Source of the DNA: Flaccisagitta enflata
Lineage: Eukaryota > Chaetognatha > Sagittoidea > Aphragmophora
Assembly: GCA_965153355.1 (NCBI GenBank)
Contig: OZ231127.1
Location: 95,232,001 to 95,296,000, forward strand
Reading direction: 5' to 3'
Length of the DNA stretch: 64,000 nt
Made by a program: the position numbers and the translations under genes. This document shows positions 1-12,559 of this stretch, piece by piece (the first letter of the stretch is position 1; each line of letters starts with the position of its first letter). Below the pieces are notes generated by a model. The model was not told the origin of the DNA and searched no databases. It saw only the letters and a program-made list of their open reading frames with translations.

Positions 1-267
1 GAACCTGGAAACTTTATAAAAATAAACTGATCATGATGAATCTGAGGTTAGGTGAGCTAACCATTAGACTAATTCGAACAACTATTCATGTGGAGCTAAT
101 ATGATTTAGTAAATTCATAAGAATTTTCTATCCACAGAGCTGCCATACCCCATCGTCAACCCTATAGGACATAACTCATAAGCATTATACACACACAGTT
201 TCATTTCATTGGCACAAATGGTAGTCATGATATGAGGGCCCCCGTATTTCCAAGTATAGACGACATC
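1..267. other. Unique left flank, no gene seen
   Basis: AT-rich sequence with no convincing reading frame or repeat. It lies just outside the long direct duplication. Confidence 0.5.
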
Positions 268-825
268 TACTGTATCAAAAGAGGACGTATCTATTGGAAG
301 TTTAATCTCTTGGCCTTGTTAAGGTAGGTCTGAGAGCTCTGAACAAAACTCAGAACATTTTAATTATTTACAATTGGTTTCCTCTGACAAGATTTCGACA
401 AAAAAAGGACGTTCCAAGGGGTTTACAGGCCAGGCGCGCTTTTTCTTCTTTTGCCTCTGAGTAGCATCTATTTTGCCTTGAGATCTTCTGACTTTTATAT
501 CATATTCTTGTCAAACCACGAGGTATAAAAATCTGAGCCCCAAGTTTGGGCCCCGAAAAATATTTATTCGCCACCTTGAGCGATAAGATTACCTTGGTCA
601 TGGCATGTTACATCCTCCCATATGCATATCTTTGAAAAGATGTGAGGAGCTCATTTGCATATTGCAGTTGCAAGGTTTCTATCTACATTTAAAACAACGT
701 AATGTAGCTTCCGATTTCTCAACATGCAACCTAATCATATGTTGCATCTCTTAAGTTTCAAAAAGAAAGTATATGCTTGTTTTAACACAAGCAACGTCCT
801 CGTTGCTACAAGTAACAGCACTAAA

Positions 826-1032
826 AACAAAGCCGGATACACGGCCATCAGTTGCGGACGGGTGGGCAGGGGCGGAAATGCAACTGTCCGCAACTAAAAA
901 TGTTCTTATAAGCTCATTTCCTCACTTTTCGACTCGTGTCCACGGACCGACGGACCGACCGACGGACCGACCGACCAACCGACCGACGGACGGACAAAGC
1001 CTCTTATAGAGTTGCGTGTCCGCAACTAAAAA
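826..1032 (-). mobile_element. Family A hairpin element, AGTTGCG subtype
   Basis: Read on the minus strand, it starts with a T run and the palindrome AGTTGCGGACACGCAACT, continues with a GGTC/GTCC tetranucleotide array, then an internal site rich in TGCCCACC, and ends with GCCGTGTATCCGGC followed by TTTGTT. The internal site carries AGTTGCGGAC, the same 10-mer as the terminal palindrome. Copy 2 of the duplication lacks the element near 22762 and has an A run there, so this is an insertion without clear target duplication. Confidence 0.8.
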
Positions 1033-1060
1033 CGCCAGTTTCGCTACTGTTGCCAAAAGA

Positions 1061-1236
1061 AACAAGCCCGATCGGGCAACTAGATGCGTCATCTGCGTGA
1101 TATTAGAAGAGGCGTAACGGACGGACGGACGGACGGACGGACGGACGGACGGACGGACGGACGGACGGACGGACGGACGGACGGACGGACGGACGGACAG
1201 ACCTTCTTATAGAGATGCGATGACGCATCTAAAAAA
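1061..1236 (-). mobile_element. Family A hairpin element, AGATGCG subtype
   Basis: The terminal palindrome has arms AGATGCG and CGCATCT around a 4-nt centre. The internal site near 1078-1090 carries AGATGCGTCATC, a 12-nt match to the palindrome. The middle is an almost pure (GGAC)n array of about 85 bp (1117-1199). The 3' hairpin is GCCCGATCGGGC followed by TTGTT. Copy 2 near 22790 keeps an A-rich empty site. Confidence 0.8.
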
Positions 1237-2331
1237 TTGTACGCAACCATTCCAATGATAACGATTTTTTTTTTTTTTTTTTTTTTTTGCTATTTTGAGA
1301 CCTGGACGATCACGTGCTTGAAAGAATAAGAATCACTTAGCCTGTCTGCCAAAGAACCTTTACCATCTTTGACTTAAAGAAACAAGGAACTGTGTTGAAA
1401 TCTCGGCAAGCAAGACTGTTCCTCTGTCCAGGTCTTCCTTGGTTCCTTGGTCCAGAACTTTACATAGAAATGCGTTTATAGAATAATTCACATTTGAAAA
1501 TAAAAACAACATTCAGTGAAGTAGAAAAGAAAGAAACGTCAATTAATTCATATGCAAAACAAGTAATACACTTTCAGTCAAGTAGAAATACACATTCAGA
1601 AATACACATAAAACAGTAATATAAATACAATTACGAATAAACATACAATGATAATACACCTTCAGTCAAGTAGAAAAAAAAAAGAAACAGCACTTAATTC
1701 ACATGCAAAAGGAGTGATACACGTCGAACAAAAATGCAGGAAATTAAAAGGATTCTACAAATTCCAGAGAGACCATTTCAAAATCTATCTCTCAATTCAC
1801 TTTTCTTTCTTCTTTGTCCTTATCTTCATCTTCATCTTCATTTCAAACTCAATCTCTCATTTCACTTTTCTTTCTTCTTCATCCTTATCTTCATCTTCTT
1901 CCTTATCCAGAAATAAAAAGTTCATAACGTGCAGAATACACGGACATATAAACAGACAGATATAAATACATTGCATTACATACCCATCCCTTTAAAGACT
2001 CCGTTTCTGAGCACAATTACAAATTACAATTACAATTACGAAACCGATTTCGGGTGAAAAAAATCCCCCATAAGAAGGAAAACGCAGAAAAACATCCAAG
2101 GGTTGCAGGTGGTCAGCAGTATCCCGACATTTCTTGGTACAGTTGTAACTGGCTGTAACTATTTCCCTTCTCTAATGGATGCAAATTCAGAGTCCCTTTC
2201 ATTTTGTTATCTTTCATTTTCTATAGATTGGCTGAAATAGAATTCCGCCTGGACAGTAGATATTCCGATGTAATGTATTAGGGTGAATCAACCCCGAGAA
2301 ACGTTGAGTAGTCTATAGTAAAAACGATGTA
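1237..2331. other. Non-coding segment of duplication copy 1
   Basis: It opens with a T run (1264-1288) and holds AATTACAA-type and TTCATC-rich low complexity (1795-1915). The counterpart is 22797-23900. A short TGGTCAGCAGTATCCCG stretch near 2111 resembles the outer end of family B elements and may be an old remnant. No gene recognised. Confidence 0.5.
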
Positions 2332-2905
2332 ACCATGAGCAAAAAAAACTGTACATTGCTTATTTCTACAATAACTTGGCGCTGCTTTTGAGAAAGTATA
2401 TAAAATCTGTGACCATTTTAAAGAGCTTCGAAAAATCCTTGATATGAGTCGTTGAAAACTCTAGAAGATATGTTAATTTGAAAAAAAAGTATCAAATTGA
2501 AATCTGCCAGATATGACATTTTTTACTAACTTGTATTTATGGACTAAATGTCTTTGGTTGATTACCATTTCTAAACGGATTGACTTGAAAAGGTCTGCTT
2601 GGCGCCATTTTGTAGATAATAAGTTATATTTTCATTTTCTTAGTTTCCTTTTGTCAAATATGTTTTTCATGCTTCTAAAGACAGAACTAAAAGAACTGAA
2701 TCCCTTCAATTAACAGATTATGGGTATGCTTACTTTAAACGGTTGGCATTTCTAAACGAATTGAGCTACAACTTTCTGCTTGGTCTAGATTTGAAGAACT
2801 TTCGAAGATCTTTCAAACTGTCACCGATTTTTTATATTTTCATTGAAACCAAGCCGGTCAAAGGTATCAAAAACCGCCATGTACGGGTTTTTTTTTGGTC
2901 ATGGT
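2332..2905. mobile_element. TA-flanked TIR element, 574 bp (Tc1/mariner-type MITE)
   Basis: The ends are ACCATGAGCAAAAAAAACTG and its imperfect inverse (TIR about 26 bp), flanked by TA at 2330-2331 and 2906-2907. Copy 2 has the empty site with a single TA near 23900. It encodes nothing. Two copies of a core close to TTTCTAAACGAATTGAGCTA sit at about 2563 and 2750. A relative ends near 39806. Confidence 0.85.
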
Positions 2906-3077
2906 TACTCACATAAACCAGGTGCTACTCCGACCCCCCTTCACGCCGTTTCGTTGCAACTCAAGGCACAAAGCGACTCCACCACTTAATTTAGAAACCT
3001 AGTGTCGCAAATGAAATCGGCTTCCACCTACAATATTCAGAATACCAACGTTGTAAAGAGGATTAACACTCATAGTT

Positions 3078-3572
<495 letters not shown>

Positions 3573-3736
3573 CCTACGCTGCTTGAGACACGAGGCGTTT
3601 TCTGCGACAGGTTCCATGAATGACAGCCTCTCATATTTTTCCATTTTTAGAGGAAACAAACACAATTTTACATTGTTTGACAAAAACGTGACTGACCCGA
3701 AAGGTCAGCAAAAATTGTTAGACAAAGCAGCACGAC

Positions 3737-4200
3737 AATGACGAAGAGAAGAAGAAGAAGAAGAAGAAGAAGAAGCAGAAGAAGAAGAAGAAGAAGAAGA
3801 AGAAGAAGAAGAAGAAGAAGAAGAAGAAGAAGAAGAAGAAGAAGAAGAAGAAGAAGAAGAAGAAGAAGAAGAAGAAGAAGAAGAAGAAGAAGAAGAAGAA
3901 GAAGAAGAAGAAGAAGAAGATGAGGAAGAAGAAGAAGATGAAGAAGATGAAGTTGACGAAGCAGGAGAGGAAGACGAGAAAGAAGAAGAAGAAGAAGAAG
4001 AAGAAGAAGAAGAAGAAGAAGAAGAAGAAGAAGAAGAAGAAGAAGAAGAAGAAGAAGAAGAAGAGGCTTAAAAAGAAAAAGTAAAAGAAAACGAAAAAGA
4101 AAACGAGAAAGGAGAAGAAAAAAAAGTAGAGGAAATGGAAGAAAAGGAAAAAGAAAAAGAAAAGAAAAGGAAAAGAAAAAGAAAAAGAAAATGAAAAAGA
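3737..4200. repeat. (GAA)n arrays grading to GAAAAA repeats
   Basis: Two GAA tracts (about 3744-3920 and 3978-4065) are followed by AGAAAA-type purine repeats. The strand asymmetry is extreme, all purine on the plus strand. The counterpart at 24582-24980 is shorter and more interrupted. Confidence 0.95.
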
Positions 4201-4768
4201 AAAGACTATGCGTAAATCAGAAAGCCATAACCAGTAACAACAAATATTTTTTTAGCGCCAATGGTAATGCCTACGGCATCTTTCCAAGAGGTGGGAGGAG
4301 GTAACAAAATTCCCTGGAGCTTGTCCTTTCTTGGCCGAAAGAAACGCAGCAGTTGATAAATAAGTTTGATATAAAGCTCAAATACTACAAATAGACACTA
4401 AAAAATACAAATACTACAAACAAATGCTGAAAATTCATTTTATTAATAAGTATGGGTTCCCCCAGCATTAATGATGGCTTGCACAAGCATGGATTTGCTG
4501 CAGGTATTTGATTGTGTGATTGCTCTCCAAACCTCTCGAAAGATTTTTTTCGAACCAATTTTTTTTGCAATTTGGACTATCTTGTTTTCCTTGTAACGGG
4601 GGCCTTTCAAACTGTCGCCAATTTGTTAAATCCGAATCTTTCTAAGTCAAACTGTTTCAATCAAATTTGGCAACTATTAATCGTTCCATTTCAATCAAGT
4701 AAAACAACTGCAGTAAGAGTGAGTACGAGCAAGTTTTTGAGAAAGCTGGTAGAAGTGCCTGATTGGTA
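4201..4768. other. Non-coding duplication segment
   Basis: Shared with 24980-25086 and 26551-26999. Short frames around 4512 and 26743 resemble each other only because of the duplication. No gene recognised. Confidence 0.5.
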
Positions 4769-5364
4769 CAGTGGGGGTCGTGGAATAACAGCCTAAACTG
4801 AAGGAAGGTATTTGAGTGTCTTAATTTCATTTGACAAACTTTATATTTGAAATATGAATTGTTCACTTGATGCTTTTGTCCTTGAGTTTTTCGGATGCTA
4901 TGGAAACCACAATTATTTTTTGAACATTTGTAACAACTAGAATATCGATATTTTGACAAATCAGGGAACATTGCTCAGAATTGATTTTGCTACAACTTTC
5001 CCACAGTATGTTCTGTAAGAAAATTGCTCATTTAGCCATTGCTTGGGAACATCATTTAGCGGTTGCTAGGCGTGATGCCCCCTAGCAACAGCCAAACGAG
5101 CAATATTCTTACAGAACATACTGTGGGAAAGTAGTAGAAAATTTAATTTTGAGCAATGTTCCCTGACAATATTTCTCAAAAAATTGATATTTTAGTGGTT
5201 ATAAATATTTGAAAAAATAATTTTGGTTTTCATAGCAACCAAAAAACTCAGGGACAAAAGCATCGAGTGAACAACTTATATTTCAAATATCAAGTTTGTC
5301 AAATGAAATTAAGACACTTAAATACCTTCCTCCAGTTTAGGCTGTTATTCCACGAACCCCACTG
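4769..5364. mobile_element. Near-perfect foldback element, 596 bp, TA target duplication
   Basis: The ends are CAGTGGGG and CCCCACTG, flanked by TA at 4767-4768 and 5365-5366. Nearly the whole element folds back on itself: 4769 to about 5060 matches the reverse complement of about 5070-5364 with few mismatches. Copy 2 has the empty site with a single TA at about 27001. It is non-coding and fits a Tc1/mariner-type MITE. Confidence 0.9.
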
Positions 5365-5479
5365 TAATTCTTCTTTAAAAGGCCGTGGAGGACAGACAAA
5401 TATTTTGGCACAGGTCGTGAGACTAAAGGCAATTTTCTTGGAATTGCCGTCAAACGGTGATTTGTGATGATTCTCCTCT

Positions 5480-6430
5480 GGCCAACCAATCGGAAGTGGG
5501 CATTTAGCAGGCAGTGCGCAGCAGGCGGCACTTGGTAGACGGCAGATGGAGGATGGCAGGCGGCTGTCAGCAACTGGCAGGCGGAGGGCGGTAGGCAGCA
5601 GGTGAAAGGCGGAAGTTGACAGGCGGTAGGCGATAGGCCATTGGCTGCAGGCAAGTAGGCAAGTAGCAGGTGGAGGATGGTAGACAGCTGGTGAAAGGGG
5701 GCAAGTGGCAGGCGGCAAGTGGTGGGCTGCAGATGGTAGCCAGCAGGCATGTAGCAGGTGGAGGACAGTAGACAGCTGGTGACAGGCGACAGGTGGCAGG
5801 TGGCAGGTAGTGGGATGCAGGCGGTAGCCAGGAGGCAAGTGGCAGGTGGAGGACAGTAGACAGCTGGTGAAAGGCGACAGGTGGCAGGTGGCAGGTAGTG
5901 GGCTGCAGGCGGTAGCCAGGAGGCAAGTGGTGGATGGTAGACAGCTGATGAAAGGCGGTAGGTGGCAGGCGGCAGGTAGTGGGCTGCAGGCGGTAGCCAG
6001 GAGGCAAGTGGCAGGTGGAGGACAGTAGACAGCTGGTGAAAGGCAACAAGTGGCAGGCGGCAGGTAGTGGGCTGCAGGCGGTAGCCAGGAGGCAAGTGGT
6101 GGATGGTAGACAGCTGATGAAAGGCGGTAGGTGGCAGGCGGCAGGTAGTGGGCTGCAGGCGGTAGCCAGCAGCCAAGGGGCAGGCGGAGGACGGTATACA
6201 GCTGGTGTAAGGCAGCAGGTGGCAGGTGGCAGGCAGCAGGCGGTGGGCTGCAGGTGGTAGCCAGCAGGCAAGTGGCAGGTGGAGGGAGGCAAGTGGCAGG
6301 CAAAGAGCGGTAGATAGTTGGTGAAAAGCGACAGGCTTTTTTTGGCGGGCAGCAGGCGGTAGGCGGCGGGCGGTAGGTGGCAGGCGGCAGGCAGCAGGCG
6401 GCATGCGGCAGGCATTTCTCGGCAGTCGGC
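5480..6430. repeat. G-rich GGCAGG minisatellite with ~85-bp higher-order unit
   Basis: Degenerate 7-8 bp units (GGCAGGT, GGTAGGC) are organised into a higher-order period of about 81-88 bp, marked by GACAGCTGGTGAAAGG near 5683, 5771, 5859, 5940, 6028 and 6109. Copy 2 (27140-27645) has fewer units. Long minus-strand frames of 290-355 codons in all three phases come from the repeat and are not genes. Confidence 0.9.
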
Positions 6431-6489
6431 TGCTACCAAACTATCGCAAACGAAAAACGAAAGGGAGGGTTTTAATTAAGAGAGACGAG

Positions 6490-6720
6490 CAGAGAGGAAT
6501 ATGAGGAAGAAGAAGAAGAAGGAGAAAAAAAAGAAGAAAAAGAAAAGAAAAAGAAAAAGAAAAAGAAAAAGAAAAAGAAAAAGAAAATGAAAATGAAAAT
6601 GAAAATGAAAATGAAAATGAAAATGAAAATGAAAATGAAAAATTGATAAGAAATAGGACATAAGAAAAAGAAAAAGAAAAGAAAAAGAAAAAGAAAAAGA
6701 AAAAGAAAGAAGAAAAACAT
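6490..6720. repeat. (GAAAAA)n and (GAAAAT)n hexamer arrays
   Basis: Purine-rich hexanucleotide repeats, with a GAAAAT block at about 6580-6640. The counterpart is 27720-27915. Confidence 0.9.
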
Positions 6721-7329
6721 CAGAGAAATAGAGGAGCAGGCAGACCAACCAAGAAAAGTTTAAGAAATCAGAGGAAGATGTGGAGCAAGATTTAAATGAA
6801 TGAGACACTTGCAGTTGGACTGTAAAAAGAAAGGTGGGTGTAAAGGAAGTTGAGATAAAAGAGAACCCTAAGGCCCTAATAGGACAAACATACTTCAAAA
6901 CTAGTAAAGAATGGGGAAGCATGGTAGTTAACTAGTTTATTTGTATTTCAGTATATTAATTGGCTTGATCGGAAATGATAAGGGGAATTTTTTCCACTTG
7001 ACGATGCTTTTTGGGGGGCCCTTGAGGACGTACACTGGTAACCTAAGGGGGTCAAATGGGGGTCAAAGTGGGACCAAAAAATAGTCGATGATCTAATGGG
7101 GGTTTAAAGTGAGCCGCCAAATGTTAAAGCAAAAAAAAAAAGGGGGAAACATGAAAAAAGTAATCGAAAAGTTTCCTGGTGAAAAGCAAAGCACCGAACA
7201 TTACAACGAGAAAAAAAACGACTTGAAAGAGTTATCACGCCTCCTGACCATCTAGCTGACCGGGGCAACACCCCATGGCCCACCATTTCAAGTCATGGAA
7301 ACCATGGCCATGGCTCCAACAATAGAAGA
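6721..7329. other. Non-coding duplication segment with empty site for a family B element
   Basis: Shared with 27916-28341 and 28954-29146. At about 7131-7146 an A run followed by a G run is the unoccupied counterpart of the family B insertion at 28342-28953. Confidence 0.6.
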
Positions 7330-7480
7330 AAAAGAGAGACAGACAGACACAGACAGACAGACAGACAGACAGAGACAGACAGACAGACAGACAGAGACAG
7401 ACAGACAGACAAAGATAGAGACAGACAGACAAAGAGAGCTTCATACAGTTTACACATTACAGACACAAAGACAGACACAA
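7330..7480. repeat. (GACA)n array
   Basis: AGACAGAC tetranucleotide array. The same place in copy 2 (29147-29250) holds a pure (GA)n tract. Confidence 0.9.
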
Positions 7481-8194
7481 ACAGACACCACGATGAAATA
7501 ATACAATAGATGAGATAAAGTAAAGTTCGGGAGAAAGTTGTGGAGAAAGTTAAAATAATGACCATGGTAAAAGTATGGATATCAGAAAGTTGGGGATGAC
7601 GAAAGATGGCCGTAGCCTACGAAAGAAGCTAGGCAAGAGTGGTGAGATGGGAGTCGGCATTGATACCTTTTCAAGGGAAAGAATGCGTTGGTGGAGGATG
7701 GATAGATGGTTGAAAAATCAAGACAAAAAAAGCCAAGGAAGGAAGCTTTTCAGTGGTGGTATGAGGGCAGTAGGAATTGTTAAACTCACTGGGAACGGAT
7801 GTGTTAGTGGAGGAATATTCAAGACAATAACGCTAAAGAAAGGTGCTGGTTGAGGGTCGTGTGAGGGCAATAAGTACTGAGGGCAATAAGTACTGAGGGC
7901 AGTAAGTACTGAGCTGAGGGCATTGAGGTTTTAAGGATGACGGGGAAATTAAATTGATTGAAAAACGATAAAGTGAGCAGCCTTTTGGTTACCCTATATA
8001 GTATGTAGTATATACAACCTGATTTAGCGAGACAAAGAGTTGTATTTCAACATTATCTAAATCTTAAAAAAACCTCATACAAAACAAAATATCTGTCCTT
8101 AACAATTAGTCGACACCGCAGTGGGATATGGAATATTTCGCTCATCTGATGCCAAAGTGCGAGTTAAGTGAGGGCTCAGTAATTTGGTTTATTT
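7481..8194. other. Low-repeat duplication segment, no gene recognised
   Basis: Shared with 29300-30014. It contains a small tandem of GAGGGCAATAAGTACT at 7864-7910. No open frame shows convincing coding character. Confidence 0.5.
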
Positions 8195-8800
8195 TGCGGA
8201 ATATTACACCAGTGTACATCCAGAGCAGTAGCTCACTTATTTGGATCGTTTCTGCTAATTCATAGACCAGCGCGCGTCATGTGTGGTAACTCACTTTTTT
8301 GGCTTGTTTTTGCTGACTCATAGACCAGTGTGCTTCCAGTGTGGTAACTCACTTTTTGGCTGGTTTTTGCTTACTCATAGATCAGTGTGCTTCCAGTATG
8401 ATAGCTCACTTATTTGGCTCATTTTTGCTGACTCATAGACCAGCGTGCGTCCAGTGAGGCATCTCACTTATTTGGCTTGTTTCCGCTGACTCAAAGTCCA
8501 GCTTGTGTCCAGTGTGGCAGCTCACTTATTTGGCTTGTTTCTGCTGACTCATAGACCAGTATGCTTCCAGTGTGGTAGCTCACTTATTTGGCTCGTTTTT
8601 TGCTGACGTATATACCAGCGTTTGTCCAGTGTGGCAGCTCACTTATTTTGCTCGTTTCTGCTGACTCAAAGACCAGCGTGTGTCCAGTGTAGTACTAGTA
8701 GCTCACTTATTTGGCTTGTTTTTACTGACTCTAACCCAGTGTGCGCCCAGTCAGATAGCTCGTTTCCGCCGACTCATAGACCAGTGTGCGTCCGGTGTTT
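8195..8800. repeat. 58-60 bp minisatellite, about 9 copies
   Basis: The unit contains CTCACTTATTTGGCT, TGCTGACTCATAGACCAG and CCAGTGTGGTAG; the first motif recurs at about 8231, 8290, 8349, 8405, 8463, 8521, 8579, 8638 and 8702. Copy 2 has fewer units and is interrupted by a TIR element. Confidence 0.9.
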
Positions 8801-8972
8801 GATACGGTGGAATCTCTGACCCAAGAGACAGCTGATTTCTCTGGACCCAATTTCAGCTTTTGCAGTAGCACCAGAGTAATGAGCAAAGGGAAATGGCTCT
8901 TGGATTTAGATGAGATCCCAACCCACGTGATTAAAGCCAAGATACTCTTTCCACTTTAATCTCTGTCTCTTT

Positions 8973-8973
<1 letters not shown>

Positions 8974-9067
<94 letters not shown>
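8974..9067. repeat. (CT)n array
   Basis: About 94 bp of CT dinucleotides. Copy 2 has only about 20 bp at 31233-31255. Confidence 0.95.
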
Positions 9068-9071
<4 letters not shown>

Positions 9072-9775
9072 TCATTCCCTTCTACTCTTCCTCCTGTGTC
9101 TCACTCTAACTCTCTCTCTCTTTCTGACTCTGTGCCAAATGATATCATCACAGTGTCAGGGGATTATCACTCTTGCGTAGGATTATCTGTCTTTTGCCAC
9201 AAGATTACTCTCCCTCCGTCAGATCACACTTTTTCCAATGGGAATTTTTTTAGCCCACGACCAATCTACAGAACTCTATTTTCTCCTCTTTCTTTTCTTT
9301 CCCTTTCATCGCGTTTCCCATTCTCTCTCTCTTATGTTCTGGTAACAGTTTTTTTGTGGATTTCGTTGTTTCTTACCCATGACTTCTGACATCGGTAAAT
9401 GGACACTCGCACGCGCGTTGACAGTAAGATTGGACTGAAATAGAATGAATGTTTTTATGCGCGTCCTCACTGATCTATAAGGGGCTCTGTCTGTCGGTCG
9501 ATTTGTCGGTCAGTTTTTCGGTAACGCATTCAGTATTCATAGAAATAAACAACATTCATTCATTAAAAATGTTCATTCATACAAAACGTTCATTTAACGT
9601 GGAATAAAATAATGCAAAAATCATTCAAACTTACATGGGAAGGTAGACATGCTGAAAACGACTTGTAATTTCATGATGGAGATAACAGTGCAGAATAGCC
9701 AAAACTTACGAATATGACTTTGGGCATCGTCATCAGAGGCAGAATGAGAGAAGGAGAGAGAGGAAAAGAATTAAC
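9068..9775. other. Duplication segment with degenerate family A-like start
   Basis: A 97-codon frame at 9096-9389 is also open in copy 2 (31281-31574), but the two are recent duplicates, so this is not evidence of selection. At 9451-9535 a T run, GCGTCCTCACTGATC and GTCGGTC repeats look like a decayed family A 5' half. Copy 2 carries a full family A insertion exactly at this T run. Confidence 0.5.
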
Positions 9776-10257
9776 AGGTCGCCCAAGGGCAATACATGGT
9801 CAGCGATACCCGTTGCCTTGCTTTGCATGGTTGTAAATTGGAATGAGAGGCAGGGCGGTGGCCTTAAAGGGGACGAAGTCCTGTACAACACAGGGGACTT
9901 TCGTTCGTTCGCCCGTCTGTCCGATCGTCGCCCCCTAGGCCCTCTCAGGCCTGAAATCTGCCCTCTCAGGCCTAAAATCTGTCCTCTCAGGCCTGAAACC
10001 TGCCCAGACAGATTTTAGGTCTGAGAGGATAGGTTTCAGGCCTGAAAGGGCAAATTTCAGGCTTGAGAGGGCAGATTCAAGGCCTGAGAGGGCAGAATTC
10101 AGGCCTAAGAGGGCAGATTCTAGGCCTGAGAGGGCATATTTCAGGCCTGAGAGGGCCTGGGGGGAGGACGAACGAACGAACGGACGGACGAATGGACGAA
10201 CGAACGAAAGTCCCCTGAGTTCTACAGGACTTTGTCCCCTTCGGGGCCGCTGCCCAA
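9776..10257. mobile_element. Family B hairpin element with inverting minisatellite
   Basis: Inverted arms at 9853-9912 and 10197-10255 share GGGGAC(A/G)AAGTCCTGTA and CAGGGGACTTTCGTTCGTTC. The right arm ends in a CGGCCCC/GGGG hairpin followed by the GCCCAAAA end. Between the arms is a minisatellite of about 21 bp (CTCAGGCCTGAAATCTGCC) that reverses orientation near 10005, so the interior is also palindromic. The outer left side has TGGTCAGCGATACCCG, typical of the other family B end. Confidence 0.75.
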
Positions 10258-10660
10258 AAGGGGAGAGAGAGACAATCGAGGATGGGAGAGAGGGGATAGA
10301 GACAGAGAGCAAGGGTCAAATGACCAGAAAGCCCAAGAAGGGCTGTGCCCCCGCCTCATGTGGACCGGCTGCCAGCCCATAGCAAATGGGTAAATTGCGC
10401 TCATGGGTCGGATGGTTGGTTGGTCAGTCGGGAACACTTCGCTTTTTTGGTGTTTTTAGATAGTTTTTGCATTAATGCTCCAGCCCAAATGAATGGTTGG
10501 CCTTTTTTGTCAATGACCTTGCCCACACGCACGCGACTTGGTTAACCTTGATTCGGCCTTGTTTTCTTTTGCAAACTCGTGACTAAAAATGCTCCCCTGA
10601 TGTATCTAATTACTCGTTTGTCGATCATCTCTTTGCATGTGCTCCATGTAGAAAATGGTC

Positions 10661-10750
10661 TTTTTAGATGCGTCCTCGCATCTCTATAATAGGCTCTGTC
10701 TGTTGGTTGGTTGGTTGGTCGGTTGGTCGGTTGGTCGGTCGGTAACGCAT
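10661..10750 (+). mobile_element. Family A 5' half, AGATGCG subtype
   Basis: A T run is followed by the palindrome AGATGCGTCCTCGCATCT, then CTCTATAATAGGCTCTGTCTG and a GGTTGGTC array. The 3' half and hairpin are not recognisable, so it is truncated or decayed. Confidence 0.6.
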
Positions 10751-11437
10751 TCATTAAAAACATCGAATTCATGCATTTTTTTCAACAGAAAAGTGGTCCT
10801 GACCCAGTCAAATAAGCATACAACTTCAAATTCATTCAATAAATCATTTATTCATTCATAAATGACATTCATTTATAAAAAAACATTCATTCAAAGAGGA
10901 CGAATCGTTGGCCTACTTGGCCTTGTTGAAAAAAAAGTGGTCGTTCCAACCATTTAAAAATTATCATCGTTTTCTCCACAATTCAACTCCGCCAATTTCT
11001 TTAAACCGTTTGGTTCTGGCAATTCTGCTTCTGCTTTCCCTTCCCTTTCAAATTCGGTTTCCTTCCATTTCTTTCTCCGTTTCTGGACCTACTTCCGCCT
11101 ATACTTTCACAAATAGAGTGACACACCGCTATAACAGATCCGTGAGTAACGGAAACCCGCCTGTTATGTAAAAAATCTCAGCCACTTTAAATCATTTCTT
11201 TTTATTTCCTTTACGGGCAAAACCAATCGAAATTCCAGCCAACATTCCAGGCCAAATATCAGACCCCTTCCACATTCATTTTCACTTATGCTTTCTTACC
11301 CGGTAAATTTTTTGTCGTATACACACCACTCTATACCTTACTGTACGAATTTGTCATGAATATTGAAGGAAAGTGCTGATTATTTTTGATAGGTTTTTGT
11401 ATTACAGCCCTCGCCTATTCGTCCGCGGCTGATGTCC
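10751..11437. other. Duplication segment with ATTCATTC-rich stretch
   Basis: Contains CATTCATT repeats at 10815-10890. It matches copy 2 from about 32640 to 33170. No gene recognised. Confidence 0.5.
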
Positions 11438-11690
11438 TTGTTTACGCTTTCCTTTACATCGTTACTTCCCTTGATACCTTTACTTACACTTTCCTTTACA
11501 TCTTTACTTACACTTCCCTTTACATCTTTACTTACATAGCTCATAACATCTTTACTTGCACTTCCCTTTACACCTTTACTTACACTTCCCCTATAAATCT
11601 TTGCATACCTTTCCCTTCACATCTTTACTTACACTTCCCTTTACATCTTTACTAAAACTTTCCTTTACATCTTTACTTGCTCTTTTATTT
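11438..11690. repeat. 23-24 bp pyrimidine-rich minisatellite
   Basis: Tandem units of the form CTTTACATCTTTACTTACAC, about ten copies. The copy 2 array (33171-33265 and 33859-34200) is larger and split by a TIR element. Confidence 0.9.
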
Positions 11691-11787
11691 TCAATTCCTT
11701 TTCCACTCCCATCTCTGCCTCGGTGCCCATTTAACTCGTAAGGGTTGTAAAATCAAATGAGAAATCATTCGTGGAACTGAAATGGAG

Positions 11788-12559
<772 letters not shown>

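Noticed and set aside
5299-6439. Three overlapping minus-strand frames of 290-355 codons rich in Pro, Leu, His and Cys
   Set aside because: All lie in the GGCAGG minisatellite. Unit lengths free of stops keep all three phases open, and copy 2 has shorter versions scaled to array length.
9096-9389. 97-codon frame conserved in both duplication copies (also 31281-31574)
   Set aside because: The copies are recent duplicates, so conservation is expected without selection. The composition is Ser/Leu-rich from nearby CT repeats, with no domain.
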